Origin: Bacteroidaceae bacterium
GTDB lineage: Bacteria; Bacteroidota; Bacteroidia; Bacteroidales; Bacteroidaceae
Length of the DNA: 64,000 bases
NCBI GenBank assembly: GCA_017471185.1
Contig: JAFUVZ010000046.1
Location: forward strand, 28,758 to 92,757
Reading direction: 5' to 3'
Both the position numbers and the translations under genes were made by a program. Positions within the stretch are counted from its first letter, which is position 1. The number at the start of each line of letters is the position of its first letter. Shown piece by piece: positions 15,399-24,850 of this stretch. The notes under the pieces were generated by a model. The model was not told where the DNA came from. It worked only from the letters and a program-made list of their open reading frames with translations, and searched no databases.

Positions 15399-17228
15399 TT
15401 AATTTATAATAATCTCTCCGCTTGGATAACGGTAGTTTACCACCTTCTTTTGCCTCACCACACCCAACAGGATAGTGATTAAGCCCAAACGGCCGATGAA
15501 CATGAGGGGAATCATGAGCATCTTGCCCTGATCATGCAGCAAAGGCGTGGTGTTGAGACTGAAGCCGTCAGTGCTCAATGCACCCAAGCACTCGAAGAAT
15601 ACCGACCTCAGTGGCAGCTGGGGTTCCAGCATATTCATGAGGAATACAGCGAAAGCCAGCATACCCAACGACATCAGCACCGTAGCGTTTGTCCTACGGA
15701 TGGAACTCTGTGACAGCTGACGCCTGAAAATCTCCACGCGGTCAGTACCCCTGAGAAACGCCCGAAGGTTAAGAACCATCACAGCAAAGGTATTGACTTT
15801 GATACCGCCGGCGGTTGACTGAGATCCTCCGCCAATCCACATCAATACGGAGAAAATAATCAAAGACGAAGTAGTCCATGTCATAGGACTGATGGATGAG
15901 AAGCCTGCAGAACGGGGGCAAACAGCCATAAAGAATGCCTGGGTGAGTTTATCCCCAATGGTGAGTCCCGACAACGCTCCATTCCACTCCAGGATGCCGA
16001 AGCAAAGGGTGGGAATAGTGAGTAGCAAGGCTGTCATAATAAGCACGATGCGCGTGTTGAGGCTATAGGGTTGATAGACTTTCCGCACTTCCCACTGACG
16101 GTAACGCAGGAAATGCCAGCACTTATGCAGGTAAAGGGCGATGATCTCCTTGAAATTGACAAGGATGGGGAAGCCGATTCCTCCCAAGATAACGAGCACT
16201 GAAAGGTAAAGGAAGAACGGAGCATGGTTGCCAAACACCAAAGGATTGGACAAGCCGTCGGGTAAAGTACTGAATCCGGCGTTGCAGAAGGCAGAAACGG
16301 CATGAAAGACAGAGAATTTGATCTCGTCTGCCAAATCATAGCCCAACGTGCCGTGAATATCTGTCCAAATGGCAAAAGCTCCCACTGACTCGATGACCAG
16401 TGTGAATCCCAATATATAGAGCAAGGTGGAAAGCAGCGAGTTCAACGAGTTACCGCTAACCATATCGCGCACCATCATGCGGTTATAGATGCTTGTGTTA
16501 CCCATAAAGAACAGGGTGAAGAAACTGGTGAAGGTCATCACGCCCAGGCCACCGATCTGAAACAGCAGCATCAGCACCACCATACCCGCAGGGGTGAAGG
16601 TCTGCGTAATGTCGAGCGGGCTCATGCCTGTGACGCATACCGCACTGGTTGACAAGAACAAAGAGTCGAGCCAGGAGATGCCATTATAGGTACACCGTGG
16701 CAACAACAACAGTCCGGTACCCAACAGGATAATGAGCAGGAAGCTGAGTGCAAGAATCAACGAAGGGTTGGCCTTACGTCCCAACAGCATTGAGAAACCG
16801 TTAGTCAACGTGACGAGCGAGAGTATCATGTTCATCACCAGCCGATAGGTATCGCTCTTCATAAGCAGCCAGAACTGCATGACAGGTCCCTCTTCAGGCT
16901 GATGGAAGATAACGGGTATCAGCGTGAGCAGGTAGAGCATTACTAATATCCAGGCGAATGAGCTCATCTCATGCCGGGTATCGTCAAAGCGTAGCAACAG
17001 GTGGGAAATAATATCCACCAGGAACATCACCCACACCCCATGATACACCTTCCCGAGCATCACCGCATCTGCCTGCGAAATCACGAACCCGTTTTCATAG
17101 ACAACAGCCAGAATCAGCAACAAGGATGCCGCGAATGTCAGCAAACGGATACCGCCAAGCAAGAGCCGGACATAAGGATAAATCCAGCGATGACGATACA
17201 GCAGGAACTTGTTATCTGATAATTTCAT
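15399..17228 (-). CDS. TrkH/KtrB family K+ transporter
   Basis: A 609-aa inner-membrane protein with many hydrophobic helices and the selectivity-filter-like loops of the SKT superfamily (for example STSAVCVTGMSPLDI, HAVSAFCNAGFSTLPDG, CPRSAGFSSISPMTW, ECLGALSTDGFSLNTTP). An N-terminal block of about 140 residues with extra helices precedes the core, as in many Bacteroidetes members. It pairs with the RCK protein encoded next. Confidence 0.92.
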   Translation of the reverse strand: MKLSDNKFLLYRHRWIYPYVRLLLGGIRLLTFAASLLLILAVVYENGFVISQADAVMLGKVYHGVWVMFLVDIISHLLLRFDDTRHEMSSFAWILVMLYLLTLIPVIFHQPEEGPVMQFWLLMKSDTYRLVMNMILSLVTLTNGFSMLLGRKANPSLILALSFLLIILLGTGLLLLPRCTYNGISWLDSLFLSTSAVCVTGMSPLDITQTFTPAGMVVLMLLFQIGGLGVMTFTSFFTLFFMGNTSIYNRMMVRDMVSGNSLNSLLSTLLYILGFTLVIESVGAFAIWTDIHGTLGYDLADEIKFSVFHAVSAFCNAGFSTLPDGLSNPLVFGNHAPFFLYLSVLVILGGIGFPILVNFKEIIALYLHKCWHFLRYRQWEVRKVYQPYSLNTRIVLIMTALLLTIPTLCFGILEWNGALSGLTIGDKLTQAFFMAVCPRSAGFSSISPMTWTTSSLIIFSVLMWIGGGSQSTAGGIKVNTFAVMVLNLRAFLRGTDRVEIFRRQLSQSSIRRTNATVLMSLGMLAFAVFLMNMLEPQLPLRSVFFECLGALSTDGFSLNTTPLLHDQGKMLMIPLMFIGRLGLITILLGVVRQKKVVNYRYPSGEIIIN

Positions 17229-17324
17229 GTGCCAGCATCAGTCTATTTGCAGAGCAAACTTAATCAAAAGTTAATTTATACGCAAAAAAATGGAGCAAAA
17301 AGCGACTATCTTAAAAATAATGAT

Positions 17325-17332
17325 TACTTTTG
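17325..17332 (+). promoter_or_regulatory. -7 promoter element of trpB
   Basis: TACTTTTG fits TAnnTTTG and is 29 bp before the ATG at 17362. The -33 box is not clear. Confidence 0.5.
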
Positions 17333-17361
17333 AGGCGTTTTAACTATAAATAGTAATAAAT

Positions 17362-18732
17362 ATGAGTAACAAAACCAAAAGATTTATCCTCCCAGAGGAG
17401 GAGATTCCACATTACTGGTACAACATTCAGGCAGACATGAAGAACAAACCGCTGCCTCCTATACATCCTGCCACCAAGCAACCCTTGAAGGCAGAAGATT
17501 TGTTTCCTATCTTCCCTGAAGAATGCTGTCGTCAGGAAATGAACCAGACAGACCAGTGGATAGAAATACCTGAAGCTGTGCGTGACATGTATAAGTATTA
17601 CCGCAGCACACCGTTGGTGCGCGCATACGGGCTGGAGCAGGCTCTGGGTACACCAGCACATATCTATTTTAAGAACGAAAGCGTGAGCCCTATGGGTTCA
17701 CACAAGCTGAACTCCGCCCTGCCTCAGGCTTATTACGCTAAGCAGGAAGGCACTACTAACGTTACCACAGAGACAGGCGCAGGACAGTGGGGTGCAGCAT
17801 TATCCTACGCAGCACGCCTGTTCGGGCTGGAAGCTGCCGTTTACCAGGTGAAGATCAGCTATGAGCAGAAGCCTTACCGCAGAAGCATCATGCAGACCTA
17901 CGGCGCACAGGTAACTCCTTCTCCTTCTATGTCAACCCGTGCGGGTAAGGATATTCTGACTCGCGACCCGTTCCACCAGGGTTCATTAGGTACGGCTATC
18001 TCTGAGGCCATCGAGCTGGCTACCACTACTCCGAAGTGTAAATATACATTAGGCTCTGTGCTGAATCATGTGGGCCTGCATCAGACCATCATCGGCTTAG
18101 AGGCTGAGAAGCAGATGGAAATGGCAGGCGAATATCCGGATATGGTGATCGCTTGCTTCGGCGGTGGATCTAACTTCAGCGGCATCGCTTTCCCATTCAT
18201 GCGTCATAATCTTCTGGATGGCAAGCAGACACGCTTTATCGCTGCAGAACCCGACTCTTGCCCCAAGCTGACACGCGGTAAGTTTGAGTATGATTTCGGT
18301 GACGAAGCCGGATATACGCCGTTGCTGCCTATGTACACCTTAGGTCACAACTTCCGTCCTGCTAACATTCATGCCGGAGGCCTTCGCTATCACGGTGCCG
18401 GCGTCATCATTTCTCAGTTGCTGAAAGACGGACTGATGGAGGCTGTTGATATACCTCAGCTGGAAACCTTCGAGGCAGGCACCTTATTTGCCCGCGCAGA
18501 AGGAATCATTCCTGCACCAGAGTCATGCCACGCTATCGCCGCTACCATCCGCGAGGCCAATAAGTGCAAGGAGACAGGTGAAGAGAAAGTGATACTGTTC
18601 AACCTCTCAGGTCACGGTCTAATCGATATGGCTGCATACGACCAGTATATTGCTGGCAACCTGCAGAACTACCGCGTGACAGAAGATGACCTGCAGAAGT
18701 CACTCGCCGACGCTGACGCACTGAACAAGTGA
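17362..18732 (+). CDS. trpB: Tryptophan synthase beta chain, TrpB2 type
   Basis: A 456-aa PLP enzyme that joins indole and serine to make tryptophan. The PLP lysine is in SPMGSHKLNSA. The phosphate-binding glycines are in CFGGGSNFSG and the substrate region in TETGAGQWGAAL. The length and the N-terminal block (LPEEEIPHYWYNIQADM) are those of the TrpB2 group, which usually lacks a TrpA partner. No other trp gene is nearby, so it may salvage free indole. Confidence 0.93.
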   Translation: MSNKTKRFILPEEEIPHYWYNIQADMKNKPLPPIHPATKQPLKAEDLFPIFPEECCRQEMNQTDQWIEIPEAVRDMYKYYRSTPLVRAYGLEQALGTPAHIYFKNESVSPMGSHKLNSALPQAYYAKQEGTTNVTTETGAGQWGAALSYAARLFGLEAAVYQVKISYEQKPYRRSIMQTYGAQVTPSPSMSTRAGKDILTRDPFHQGSLGTAISEAIELATTTPKCKYTLGSVLNHVGLHQTIIGLEAEKQMEMAGEYPDMVIACFGGGSNFSGIAFPFMRHNLLDGKQTRFIAAEPDSCPKLTRGKFEYDFGDEAGYTPLLPMYTLGHNFRPANIHAGGLRYHGAGVIISQLLKDGLMEAVDIPQLETFEAGTLFARAEGIIPAPESCHAIAATIREANKCKETGEEKVILFNLSGHGLIDMAAYDQYIAGNLQNYRVTEDDLQKSLADADALNK

Positions 18733-18755
18733 TAAAATAATAGGTAGGGAATAAA

Positions 18756-18932
18756 TTACCAGAAGCGGTTGTGCTCGGGGTCATACTCGAAGCCAACCGC
18801 TTTCAGTTTGTCTTCAAGCGTCTGCCTGTCAATCTCCTTGTCCTCACATAGGGCATCAAGAGAAGGGTAATCATCACGAAGCAGCATATTGATATAGCTG
18901 CAGAGAATCATAGGGTCTTGAGGGATTTCCAT
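18756..18932 (-). CDS. DUF4250 family small protein
   Basis: A 58-aa protein: MEIPQDPMILCSYINMLL at the start and VGFEYDPEHNRFW at the end. This is the pattern of DUF4250, a family of short cytoplasmic proteins of unknown role common in gut anaerobes. It starts 1 bp after the end of the permease gene, so it is at the tail of the B12 operon, where an ATPase gene would be expected. Function unknown. Confidence 0.8.
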   Translation of the reverse strand: MEIPQDPMILCSYINMLLRDDYPSLDALCEDKEIDRQTLEDKLKAVGFEYDPEHNRFW

Positions 18933-18933
18933 A

Positions 18934-19962
18934 TCAAGTCATCTGTTTGGTATTCCGCTGACTGAGAATTACATAAATAATGACTGGGGCTCCCACTACA
19001 GGCGTTACGGCATTCAGCGGAATAATGCCGTTCTCACCAGGGAGCACACAGATCAGGTTACAAAGCAGGGCAACTACACTCCCTGTCAAGATGGTTACGG
19101 GCAAAAGGGAATTATGGTTGTCGGTACCCAGCATGAGTCTCGCCACATGTGGCACAGCTAGACCGATGAAAGCGATAGGACCGCAGAAAGCGGTGGTAAT
19201 GGCGGTGAGCAAGCCCGTAATGACGAGCAGATAGTTCCTCACTCTCCAGGTATTCACACCCAAGTTCTCTGCATAGCGTTCACCCAGCAGCAATGCGTTC
19301 AAGGGCTTGATGAGCAGGATGGAGCAGAACAAGCCTGCCAGTACGACGAAAGCGAACGCTGGCATCTGGTTCATAGACACTCCGCCAAAGTTGCCCAATC
19401 CCCAGATCATATACGACTGCACGCCTTCTTCTGTCGCAAAGAAATTAAGCAGGGAAATAGCTGAGGAGGCAATATAACCTACCATAATACCCGTAATCAA
19501 AAGCATCACGCTGCTGCGTATCATGGTGGAGAAAAAGAGAATCAGTGACATGATGGCCATAGCTCCGATGAAGGCTCCAATGAATACTGAGAGGAATCCT
19601 GAAACGCTGAATGAGGCGGTAGTGATGCTACCACCGAAAGCCAACATGACCAGCGCAACACCTAAACTGGCACCAGCATCAATGCCTAAGATAGAAGGGC
19701 CTGCCAAAGGATTCTTCAAAGCCGTCTGCAGCATAAGACCGCACACAGCCAATGACCCTCCGCACAGCAAGGCTGTCAAAGCCTGTGGCAAACGGCTCTG
19801 CCAGATGATGAACCGCCAGCTTGGCTTCGACGCTTCCTCGCCTAACAGGATGCGCACGACATCACCTGCCGGTATGGATACTGACCCTACCAGCAAGTTA
19901 GCCATAAACAGCAGCAGGATTATCGCTGCCAAGGCGATGCCATATTTCACTCCTTTATTCAC
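18934..19962 (-). CDS. btuC: FecCD-family ABC permease, probable B12 permease
   Basis: A 342-aa inner-membrane permease of the BtuC/FecCD family with about ten helices. Family landmarks are SRLPQALTALLCGGSLAVCGLMLQ, NPLAGPSILGIDAGASLGV, GERYAENLGVN and GPIAFIGLAVPHVARLMLG. The start is a GTG at 19962 that overlaps the end of the substrate-binding-protein gene by 8 bp. Operon position under a cobalamin riboswitch argues for cobamides rather than iron-siderophores. Confidence 0.88.
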   Translation of the reverse strand: MNKGVKYGIALAAIILLLFMANLLVGSVSIPAGDVVRILLGEEASKPSWRFIIWQSRLPQALTALLCGGSLAVCGLMLQTALKNPLAGPSILGIDAGASLGVALVMLAFGGSITTASFSVSGFLSVFIGAFIGAMAIMSLILFFSTMIRSSVMLLITGIMVGYIASSAISLLNFFATEEGVQSYMIWGLGNFGGVSMNQMPAFAFVVLAGLFCSILLIKPLNALLLGERYAENLGVNTWRVRNYLLVITGLLTAITTAFCGPIAFIGLAVPHVARLMLGTDNHNSLLPVTILTGSVVALLCNLICVLPGENGIIPLNAVTPVVGAPVIIYVILSQRNTKQMT

Positions 19963-21082
19963 TCAGTCGCTCAAAATAATTCAATCCGCCAAGGTCTAAC
20001 TCTGGATGACAAATCTGTATATAGTCACGCAAGAGACGGTCAGGATGGAAGGGTGTCTCTTCATAAAACGCTGTGGTAGCAGTGTTACAGCCATAAGCAC
20101 GGCGTTGTTTGAAAGCCTTCATCTCAGCATTGCCTCTGTAATCGGCAGCCAGTTGGGCATACGTCATCGGTGTGTTCTGATTATAGCGGAACACCCAGAT
20201 ATCAGCATCTCCTCCTTTGTCGAACACCGCTTCAAACGACAAAGCCAGTGATCCACTATGGGTATCGTCTGCATAAGGGTAAGCGGCATTGGCATCAGCC
20301 CACAGTTTGCCTTGCGTGCTTTGTCCGCCCGGCACATACCATACAGAGCCCGTCTTCAAGTCGGTGATGACAGACGGACGGGTTGCGGCCTGAGCGGCCT
20401 GTGCCTTCAGTTCCTGATAACTATCGCTCACCTCGGTGAAAAGGTGATCGGCTACCTCAGCCTGACCGAACAGCCTGCCGTAAAACTTCATCCATTCAGC
20501 ACGTCCAAGAGCAGATGTCTCCATATAGTCTGCACACTCGATGATGGGCACACCCAGTTCCTCTACCCGACCATAGCCTCCGCTGTTCTCGAAAGGCGAG
20601 AGCATGATGGCATCAGGTTCCAGGTCGATGATCCGTTCCAGGTCTGGACTCATCGCATCGCCACAATCCTTGATACTACCTTCCTCCACACCTTTAATAA
20701 TATAAGGCACGTGGATATACTGCAAGTCGCACACACCGCCTATCTGACTCTCAGCACCCAGTTCCTGCACCAAAGCACTATGCACGGAAGTATAAATCAC
20801 CGCCTTAGCGACTGGGGTACGCACCAGCGTTCCTTTTGGCAAATGGGAAGGCAGTTGGGCATCCTTGGGGACTAACACATATTCGTGCAGACTGCGTCCC
20901 TTGCTCCAAGGATCACGGATGCTCACCACACTATAACCGTCATACTCCACAACGGTAAGCAGCTCGGCATATTGCAGAGCCAGGGTATCTCCCTCTGGAG
21001 ACACCCCGTCCTGTTTATTTCCTTGACAAGAGCAAAAAACGGTCAGTGCCAATATACAAATATGCAACAGACGATAGCTCAT
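19955..21082 (-). CDS. btuF: Periplasmic binding lipoprotein, probable BtuF
   Basis: A 375-aa lipoprotein (VFCSC lipobox) of the TroA-like fold used by B12 and iron-siderophore systems: YTSVHSALVQELGAES, MSPDLERIIDLEPDAIMLSPFENSGG, VPIIECADYME, GRLFGQAEVAD. It should hand cobamides from BtuB to the BtuC permease. The ATG at 21082 is used; the longer reading frame begins with TTG. Confidence 0.85.
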   Translation of the reverse strand: MSYRLLHICILALTVFCSCQGNKQDGVSPEGDTLALQYAELLTVVEYDGYSVVSIRDPWSKGRSLHEYVLVPKDAQLPSHLPKGTLVRTPVAKAVIYTSVHSALVQELGAESQIGGVCDLQYIHVPYIIKGVEEGSIKDCGDAMSPDLERIIDLEPDAIMLSPFENSGGYGRVEELGVPIIECADYMETSALGRAEWMKFYGRLFGQAEVADHLFTEVSDSYQELKAQAAQAATRPSVITDLKTGSVWYVPGGQSTQGKLWADANAAYPYADDTHSGSLALSFEAVFDKGGDADIWVFRYNQNTPMTYAQLAADYRGNAEMKAFKQRRAYGCNTATTAFYEETPFHPDRLLRDYIQICHPELDLGGLNYFERLSE

Positions 21083-21115
21083 TACAATCTTCAAGTATTG
21101 CTATTCAATGGTCAA

Positions 21116-22294
21116 TTATCTAAGTACCAGCATGAAGCAAGGACCAACACCTACTTCATAGGTATGTTCCAGTTTACCACCCAAAGTATATTCGTTCACA
21201 TAGCCTGCGGTTGAATATGAGGTATAGCCATCCACCTTGCTATAAGATGAAACAAACAGTCTGCCACCCTCTGCATCAAATGCGATGCCTGCAGGAGCAT
21301 CTACCACATTCTCACCCAAGTAAGCCTCGCTCACTACAGACATATCGCTGAGGTTGTACTGCTTATAGGCATCAATGGTGTACCAGTTGCCGTCAGCGTC
21401 ACTGGTCCATACTGAACTGATGGTATATAGCTTACCGTCGTTGATAGCCAGCCAAGCAGCCTCAACGCCCAGGTCTGTCACATTGTCTTGCGCATCAATC
21501 TTGTGGATGGTAGAAGGAACGGTGTAGTAATCGCCGTTTGACAGTGCATAGACATTGGACCCGTCAGTAGCGATACGAGTAGGATTAATACCCACCTCTA
21601 TCTTCTTCACCTCAGTAAATGAAGCCAGGTCAATCTTTGAAACAGTCTTACCGTTTACATAACCATTATCATAGTTCAGGCCATCAGAGTTAACCACATA
21701 GAGGAAGCCGTTCGCAATCGTCATCTCCTCAGGATTCGGTCCCACAGGAATGGTACTGATGATGTCGTTAGTCTCTGGATTAATGCGGATAACGGCACCG
21801 TCATAAAGGGAGGCATAGACATAGTTATCATCAGCAATGATGAAGCGAGGACCATCATGGGTTTCAGGTATAGAAATCTGTTTCACGGTCTTCAAGGTAA
21901 TCTTATCCACCACCTCAACAGTCTTTGAGCCATAAACAGCAATATAGAGGTTATTGTGGAATACAGCGCCGTTCTGAACCGTTCCACCCAGGCTACGGCC
22001 GTTAGCAGCCATGAAAGCACCATTTGTCACTTCGCCCTTAGAGAAATTGATGAAAGATAGTGAACCGTCGATGCTCGATCCCATATTACCGCCATTGAAC
22101 ACAAAGAGACCCTGCTTGTCAGCAGACACAGAATAGTCAGGTTCCGGGGTAGGAGTCGGGTCTGGAGTAACCGGAGTTGGGTCTGGCGTTGGTATCACCG
22201 GGTCATTCTTGTCATCACCACAAGCGGCGAATGCCAAAGGTAACGCCACCACTAAAGCAAATAGCTTCACAAACTTTCTAACATTCATTTTCAT
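21116..22294 (-). CDS. btuG: BtuG-like surface B12-binding lipoprotein (beta-propeller)
   Basis: A 392-aa lipoprotein (LAFAAC lipobox) followed by a Pro/Thr/Asp linker (PTPDPTPVTPDPTP) and a seven-bladed YncE/DUF5074-like beta-propeller (repeated units such as LYVVNSDG, IRINPETNDIISTIPVG, AIDGSNVYALSNG-type). In Bacteroides, BtuG caps BtuB on the cell surface and binds B12 with extreme affinity. It lies directly after btuB (12-bp gap), as in known btuBG loci. Confidence 0.85.
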   Translation of the reverse strand: MKMNVRKFVKLFALVVALPLAFAACGDDKNDPVIPTPDPTPVTPDPTPTPEPDYSVSADKQGLFVFNGGNMGSSIDGSLSFINFSKGEVTNGAFMAANGRSLGGTVQNGAVFHNNLYIAVYGSKTVEVVDKITLKTVKQISIPETHDGPRFIIADDNYVYASLYDGAVIRINPETNDIISTIPVGPNPEEMTIANGFLYVVNSDGLNYDNGYVNGKTVSKIDLASFTEVKKIEVGINPTRIATDGSNVYALSNGDYYTVPSTIHKIDAQDNVTDLGVEAAWLAINDGKLYTISSVWTSDADGNWYTIDAYKQYNLSDMSVVSEAYLGENVVDAPAGIAFDAEGGRLFVSSYSKVDGYTSYSTAGYVNEYTLGGKLEHTYEVGVGPCFMLVLR

Positions 22295-22306
22295 AACTCA
22301 TTACTT

Positions 22307-24343
22307 TTATATAGTTAAACTTATTGTAAACTTAAACGCCCTTCCAGGCATCGGATAGCTCTTCACGATGCTATATTGCTTGTTGCCTAAGTTGATTCCG
22401 TCAAAACGCGCTGCCAGTTCAAACTGCTTGAAACGGAAGGTACGGTAGAGCGATGCACCCCATTCACCATATCCAGGCAGGCGGTTTGACGGCTTGTGGT
22501 CATCCACCGTATAGCGTGAGCCAGACAACGTGGCGTGCAAAGCCACATTCACCCAAGGATTCTCCCATGACAGTGATACTGCCCCGGAGTTCTTAGGGGT
22601 ATAGACAATCTGATATCTATAATATGGAGAAGAGGGGTCTGTCATATTGGAAGCCGACTGTAAGGTATATGAGCCATTAAACAGCAAATGGTGCCTTCGG
22701 GCCAGTCGGAAATTAGCATCCACATTCATATCCAAGCCCCAGATGTCAACCCTACCGAGGTTTATCATAGTCCAGAAGAACATATTGAACGGGATAGCTA
22801 TGATTTTATCCTTCACCCTATTAAAATAGCCGTCAGCTGTAAAGTTCAAAGACTCAAGCCATGAGTTATTCTGTCTCAGGCTATATGTAACGCCCACATT
22901 CAGCTGCCGGGCTACTTCCGGCTTCAGATCCCTGCTGCTGAATCTGGCAAAATAGTTCTCACTGAACGTAGCCACCCGGAAAATGTCTTTATAGGCCACA
23001 CGCAGATAGAGGTCTTGACTGAGTATGGGTTTGTAGGAGAGCGACACTGACGGAGACAGTCGGTTGGCACTCTTGGATGCCGCTCCGTTCTTAGCGCCAT
23101 TATCATAGACGGATGCCAGCAAGCGGGCAGTCAATAGCCAATGCCGGTCCTGATACTTGGCTGTCAAGGTCTGCAGGAAGGTGTTGCGATAAGGTCTTGC
23201 ACCGCCTGTTGTATTGCTATTAAGGTTATTATAGGCATAGTCGGCAGCATAGGCGAAAGCCAGGTGATCAGAAGGGGTGTACATCAACGTGCCTGAGCCA
23301 TAGTACTCACGCTGGTAGTAATAATTGCTCAGCTGCCCGTCTGGATACTGGTTGCCGACATCCACATAATGGGTATATGCCCAGTTGAACTTAGCGTTGA
23401 GCTGTAGGTGCCACTGGCTGCCTAAGAGCGTCTGGTAGTGGAGCTGGGTGAAGAAGTTTCTGTCCGTTTCCTTCTCTCGGCTCACGTTATTATACAGGAT
23501 AACGGGACCGGGCAACTGACGGAATGAACTGTAATAGTATGCTTTAGCCTGTAACAATCCGGTTTCCGATGTATGGGCCGTCAAGTTAGCCTCACCCCGG
23601 TAGGTCTCGATAAAATTATTATTTCGTTTCTCGGTGGTGACAAACTGTCCATTGACAAGACGGAAAGGGTAGCGGTTGTCTGCACGCAGATAGTCACCGT
23701 AGGCGGAAACGCTCACCTTTTCACTGAGGCGTTGGTCGTAACGGACATAAGGATTCAGCATACCGAAAGAGCCTGCTTTCAATTCCGCTTTCAAGCGATA
23801 TGACTTTTCAGAGAAATCAGGCACCTCAGTCTGCAAGCGCAAAACCGCCGCTGACGCCACAGTCCTGGCTGGCAGGAAGATATCATCATTATCGCCGATA
23901 GTAAGAGATAGGGAACGGATGTTATCGAGCGAGAAACGTGACAAGTCTATCTGTCCGCTTTGGGCATCGGTGATGGTGATTCCATCATAGGCCACTGCCG
24001 TATGCTGTGAGCCCAGACTCCTGACAGATACTGTCTTAACGCCTCCTGCCCCACCATAATCCCTCACGTTCACGCCTGAGAAACGACGTAGGGCATCACT
24101 CAGGTCTGTAACGCCTTGTGAAAGCAACTGCCTCTGAGTAACCAGCAGCGTAGGAGCCGTACTGGTTACATTGCGGCTACGGGCTGTGGTGCTGACCGTC
24201 ACCTCATCGATGACATGCACTTTACCTGTGATGGTATCAGTCACTTGCTTCTGTGCGCTTATTTCCAAAGGGGCAAAAGCCATGAGACACACCATCAGCG
24301 TGCCGCTTAATCCTTTACCATACAATGAAAACCATTTACACAT
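22307..24343 (-). CDS. btuB: TonB-dependent outer-membrane receptor, BtuB type
   Basis: A 678-aa receptor. A signal peptide ends at about LEISAQ, then a plug domain (DEVTVSTTARSRNVT, LSDALRRFSGVNVRDYGG, SVRSLGSQHTAVAYDGI) and a 22-strand barrel ending GRAFKFTISLTI. There is no CarboxypepD-like N-terminal extension, unlike SusC, which fits BtuB. The cobalamin riboswitch about 50 bp upstream and btuG downstream support B12 as ligand. ATG at 24343; the longer frame starts with GTG. Confidence 0.9.
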   Translation of the reverse strand: MCKWFSLYGKGLSGTLMVCLMAFAPLEISAQKQVTDTITGKVHVIDEVTVSTTARSRNVTSTAPTLLVTQRQLLSQGVTDLSDALRRFSGVNVRDYGGAGGVKTVSVRSLGSQHTAVAYDGITITDAQSGQIDLSRFSLDNIRSLSLTIGDNDDIFLPARTVASAAVLRLQTEVPDFSEKSYRLKAELKAGSFGMLNPYVRYDQRLSEKVSVSAYGDYLRADNRYPFRLVNGQFVTTEKRNNNFIETYRGEANLTAHTSETGLLQAKAYYYSSFRQLPGPVILYNNVSREKETDRNFFTQLHYQTLLGSQWHLQLNAKFNWAYTHYVDVGNQYPDGQLSNYYYQREYYGSGTLMYTPSDHLAFAYAADYAYNNLNSNTTGGARPYRNTFLQTLTAKYQDRHWLLTARLLASVYDNGAKNGAASKSANRLSPSVSLSYKPILSQDLYLRVAYKDIFRVATFSENYFARFSSRDLKPEVARQLNVGVTYSLRQNNSWLESLNFTADGYFNRVKDKIIAIPFNMFFWTMINLGRVDIWGLDMNVDANFRLARRHHLLFNGSYTLQSASNMTDPSSPYYRYQIVYTPKNSGAVSLSWENPWVNVALHATLSGSRYTVDDHKPSNRLPGYGEWGASLYRTFRFKQFELAARFDGINLGNKQYSIVKSYPMPGRAFKFTISLTI

Positions 24344-24395
24344 ATAAAGCACACAGATTTACGCACATCCTCGAATGCGTTGATCCAACAACAAA

Positions 24396-24566
24396 CGCTT
24401 TGCAGGTCTTCTGACTTATCCCGTACACATGGCCTTCCCGCCCTAACGGGCAGTGGCAAAGATTCATGAGTACAAAGCGGGACTCACAGCAGCGGGACTG
24501 TTCGGGACTTTCACCCGATTCCCTTTTCATCCTTCAGCCCGGTAACAGGGCTTTCAGAACAAAGCG
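24396..24566 (-). ncRNA. Cobalamin riboswitch
   Basis: On the minus strand the closing stem is CGCTTTG/CAAAGCG. Conserved elements in order are GGGAATCGGGTGAAAGTCCC, GAACAGTCCCGCTGCTGTGA, the B12 box GCCACTG, GGGAAGGCC and AAGTCAGAAGACCTGC. All match the cobalamin (AdoCbl/B12) aptamer. It sits about 50 nt upstream of btuB and should switch the btuBGFC operon off when B12 is plentiful. Confidence 0.95.
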
Positions 24567-24850
24567 CGAGCAAAGATACGATAAGTTGAGCGAAAAGCCA
24601 AATTTATTTGAATAATTCCGAAACGGAGTAACTTACATCATTGACCGCAGGCATTTCCATCACCCGTCCGAGCGTCTGTTACGAGGCATCGCAATATCTC
24701 CTATAGGGGGATAACAGATATTGCGACACCCCGTAGAAGGCTTTGGAACGAGCGATGGGAGGCATCACATCGTCCCATAGCGATAACCAACGCTTCCAAT
24801 AGCAGATATTGGAAGCAACTATAGGCTTAATCCGCTAAGTTAATTCCCGC
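24567..24850. repeat. Interspersed repeat copy and three consecutive hairpins
   Basis: Gene-free stretch. At 24570-24612 is a partial copy of the GAGCGAAAAGCC repeat. Then come TCGCAATATCT...AGATATTGCGA (about 24690-24727), GATGGGA...TCCCAT (about 24755-24780) and GCTTCCAATA...TATTGGAAGC (about 24793-24817). The last may end fbp transcription, but there is no T-run. The hairpins are not spaced at 22 bp. Confidence 0.6.
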
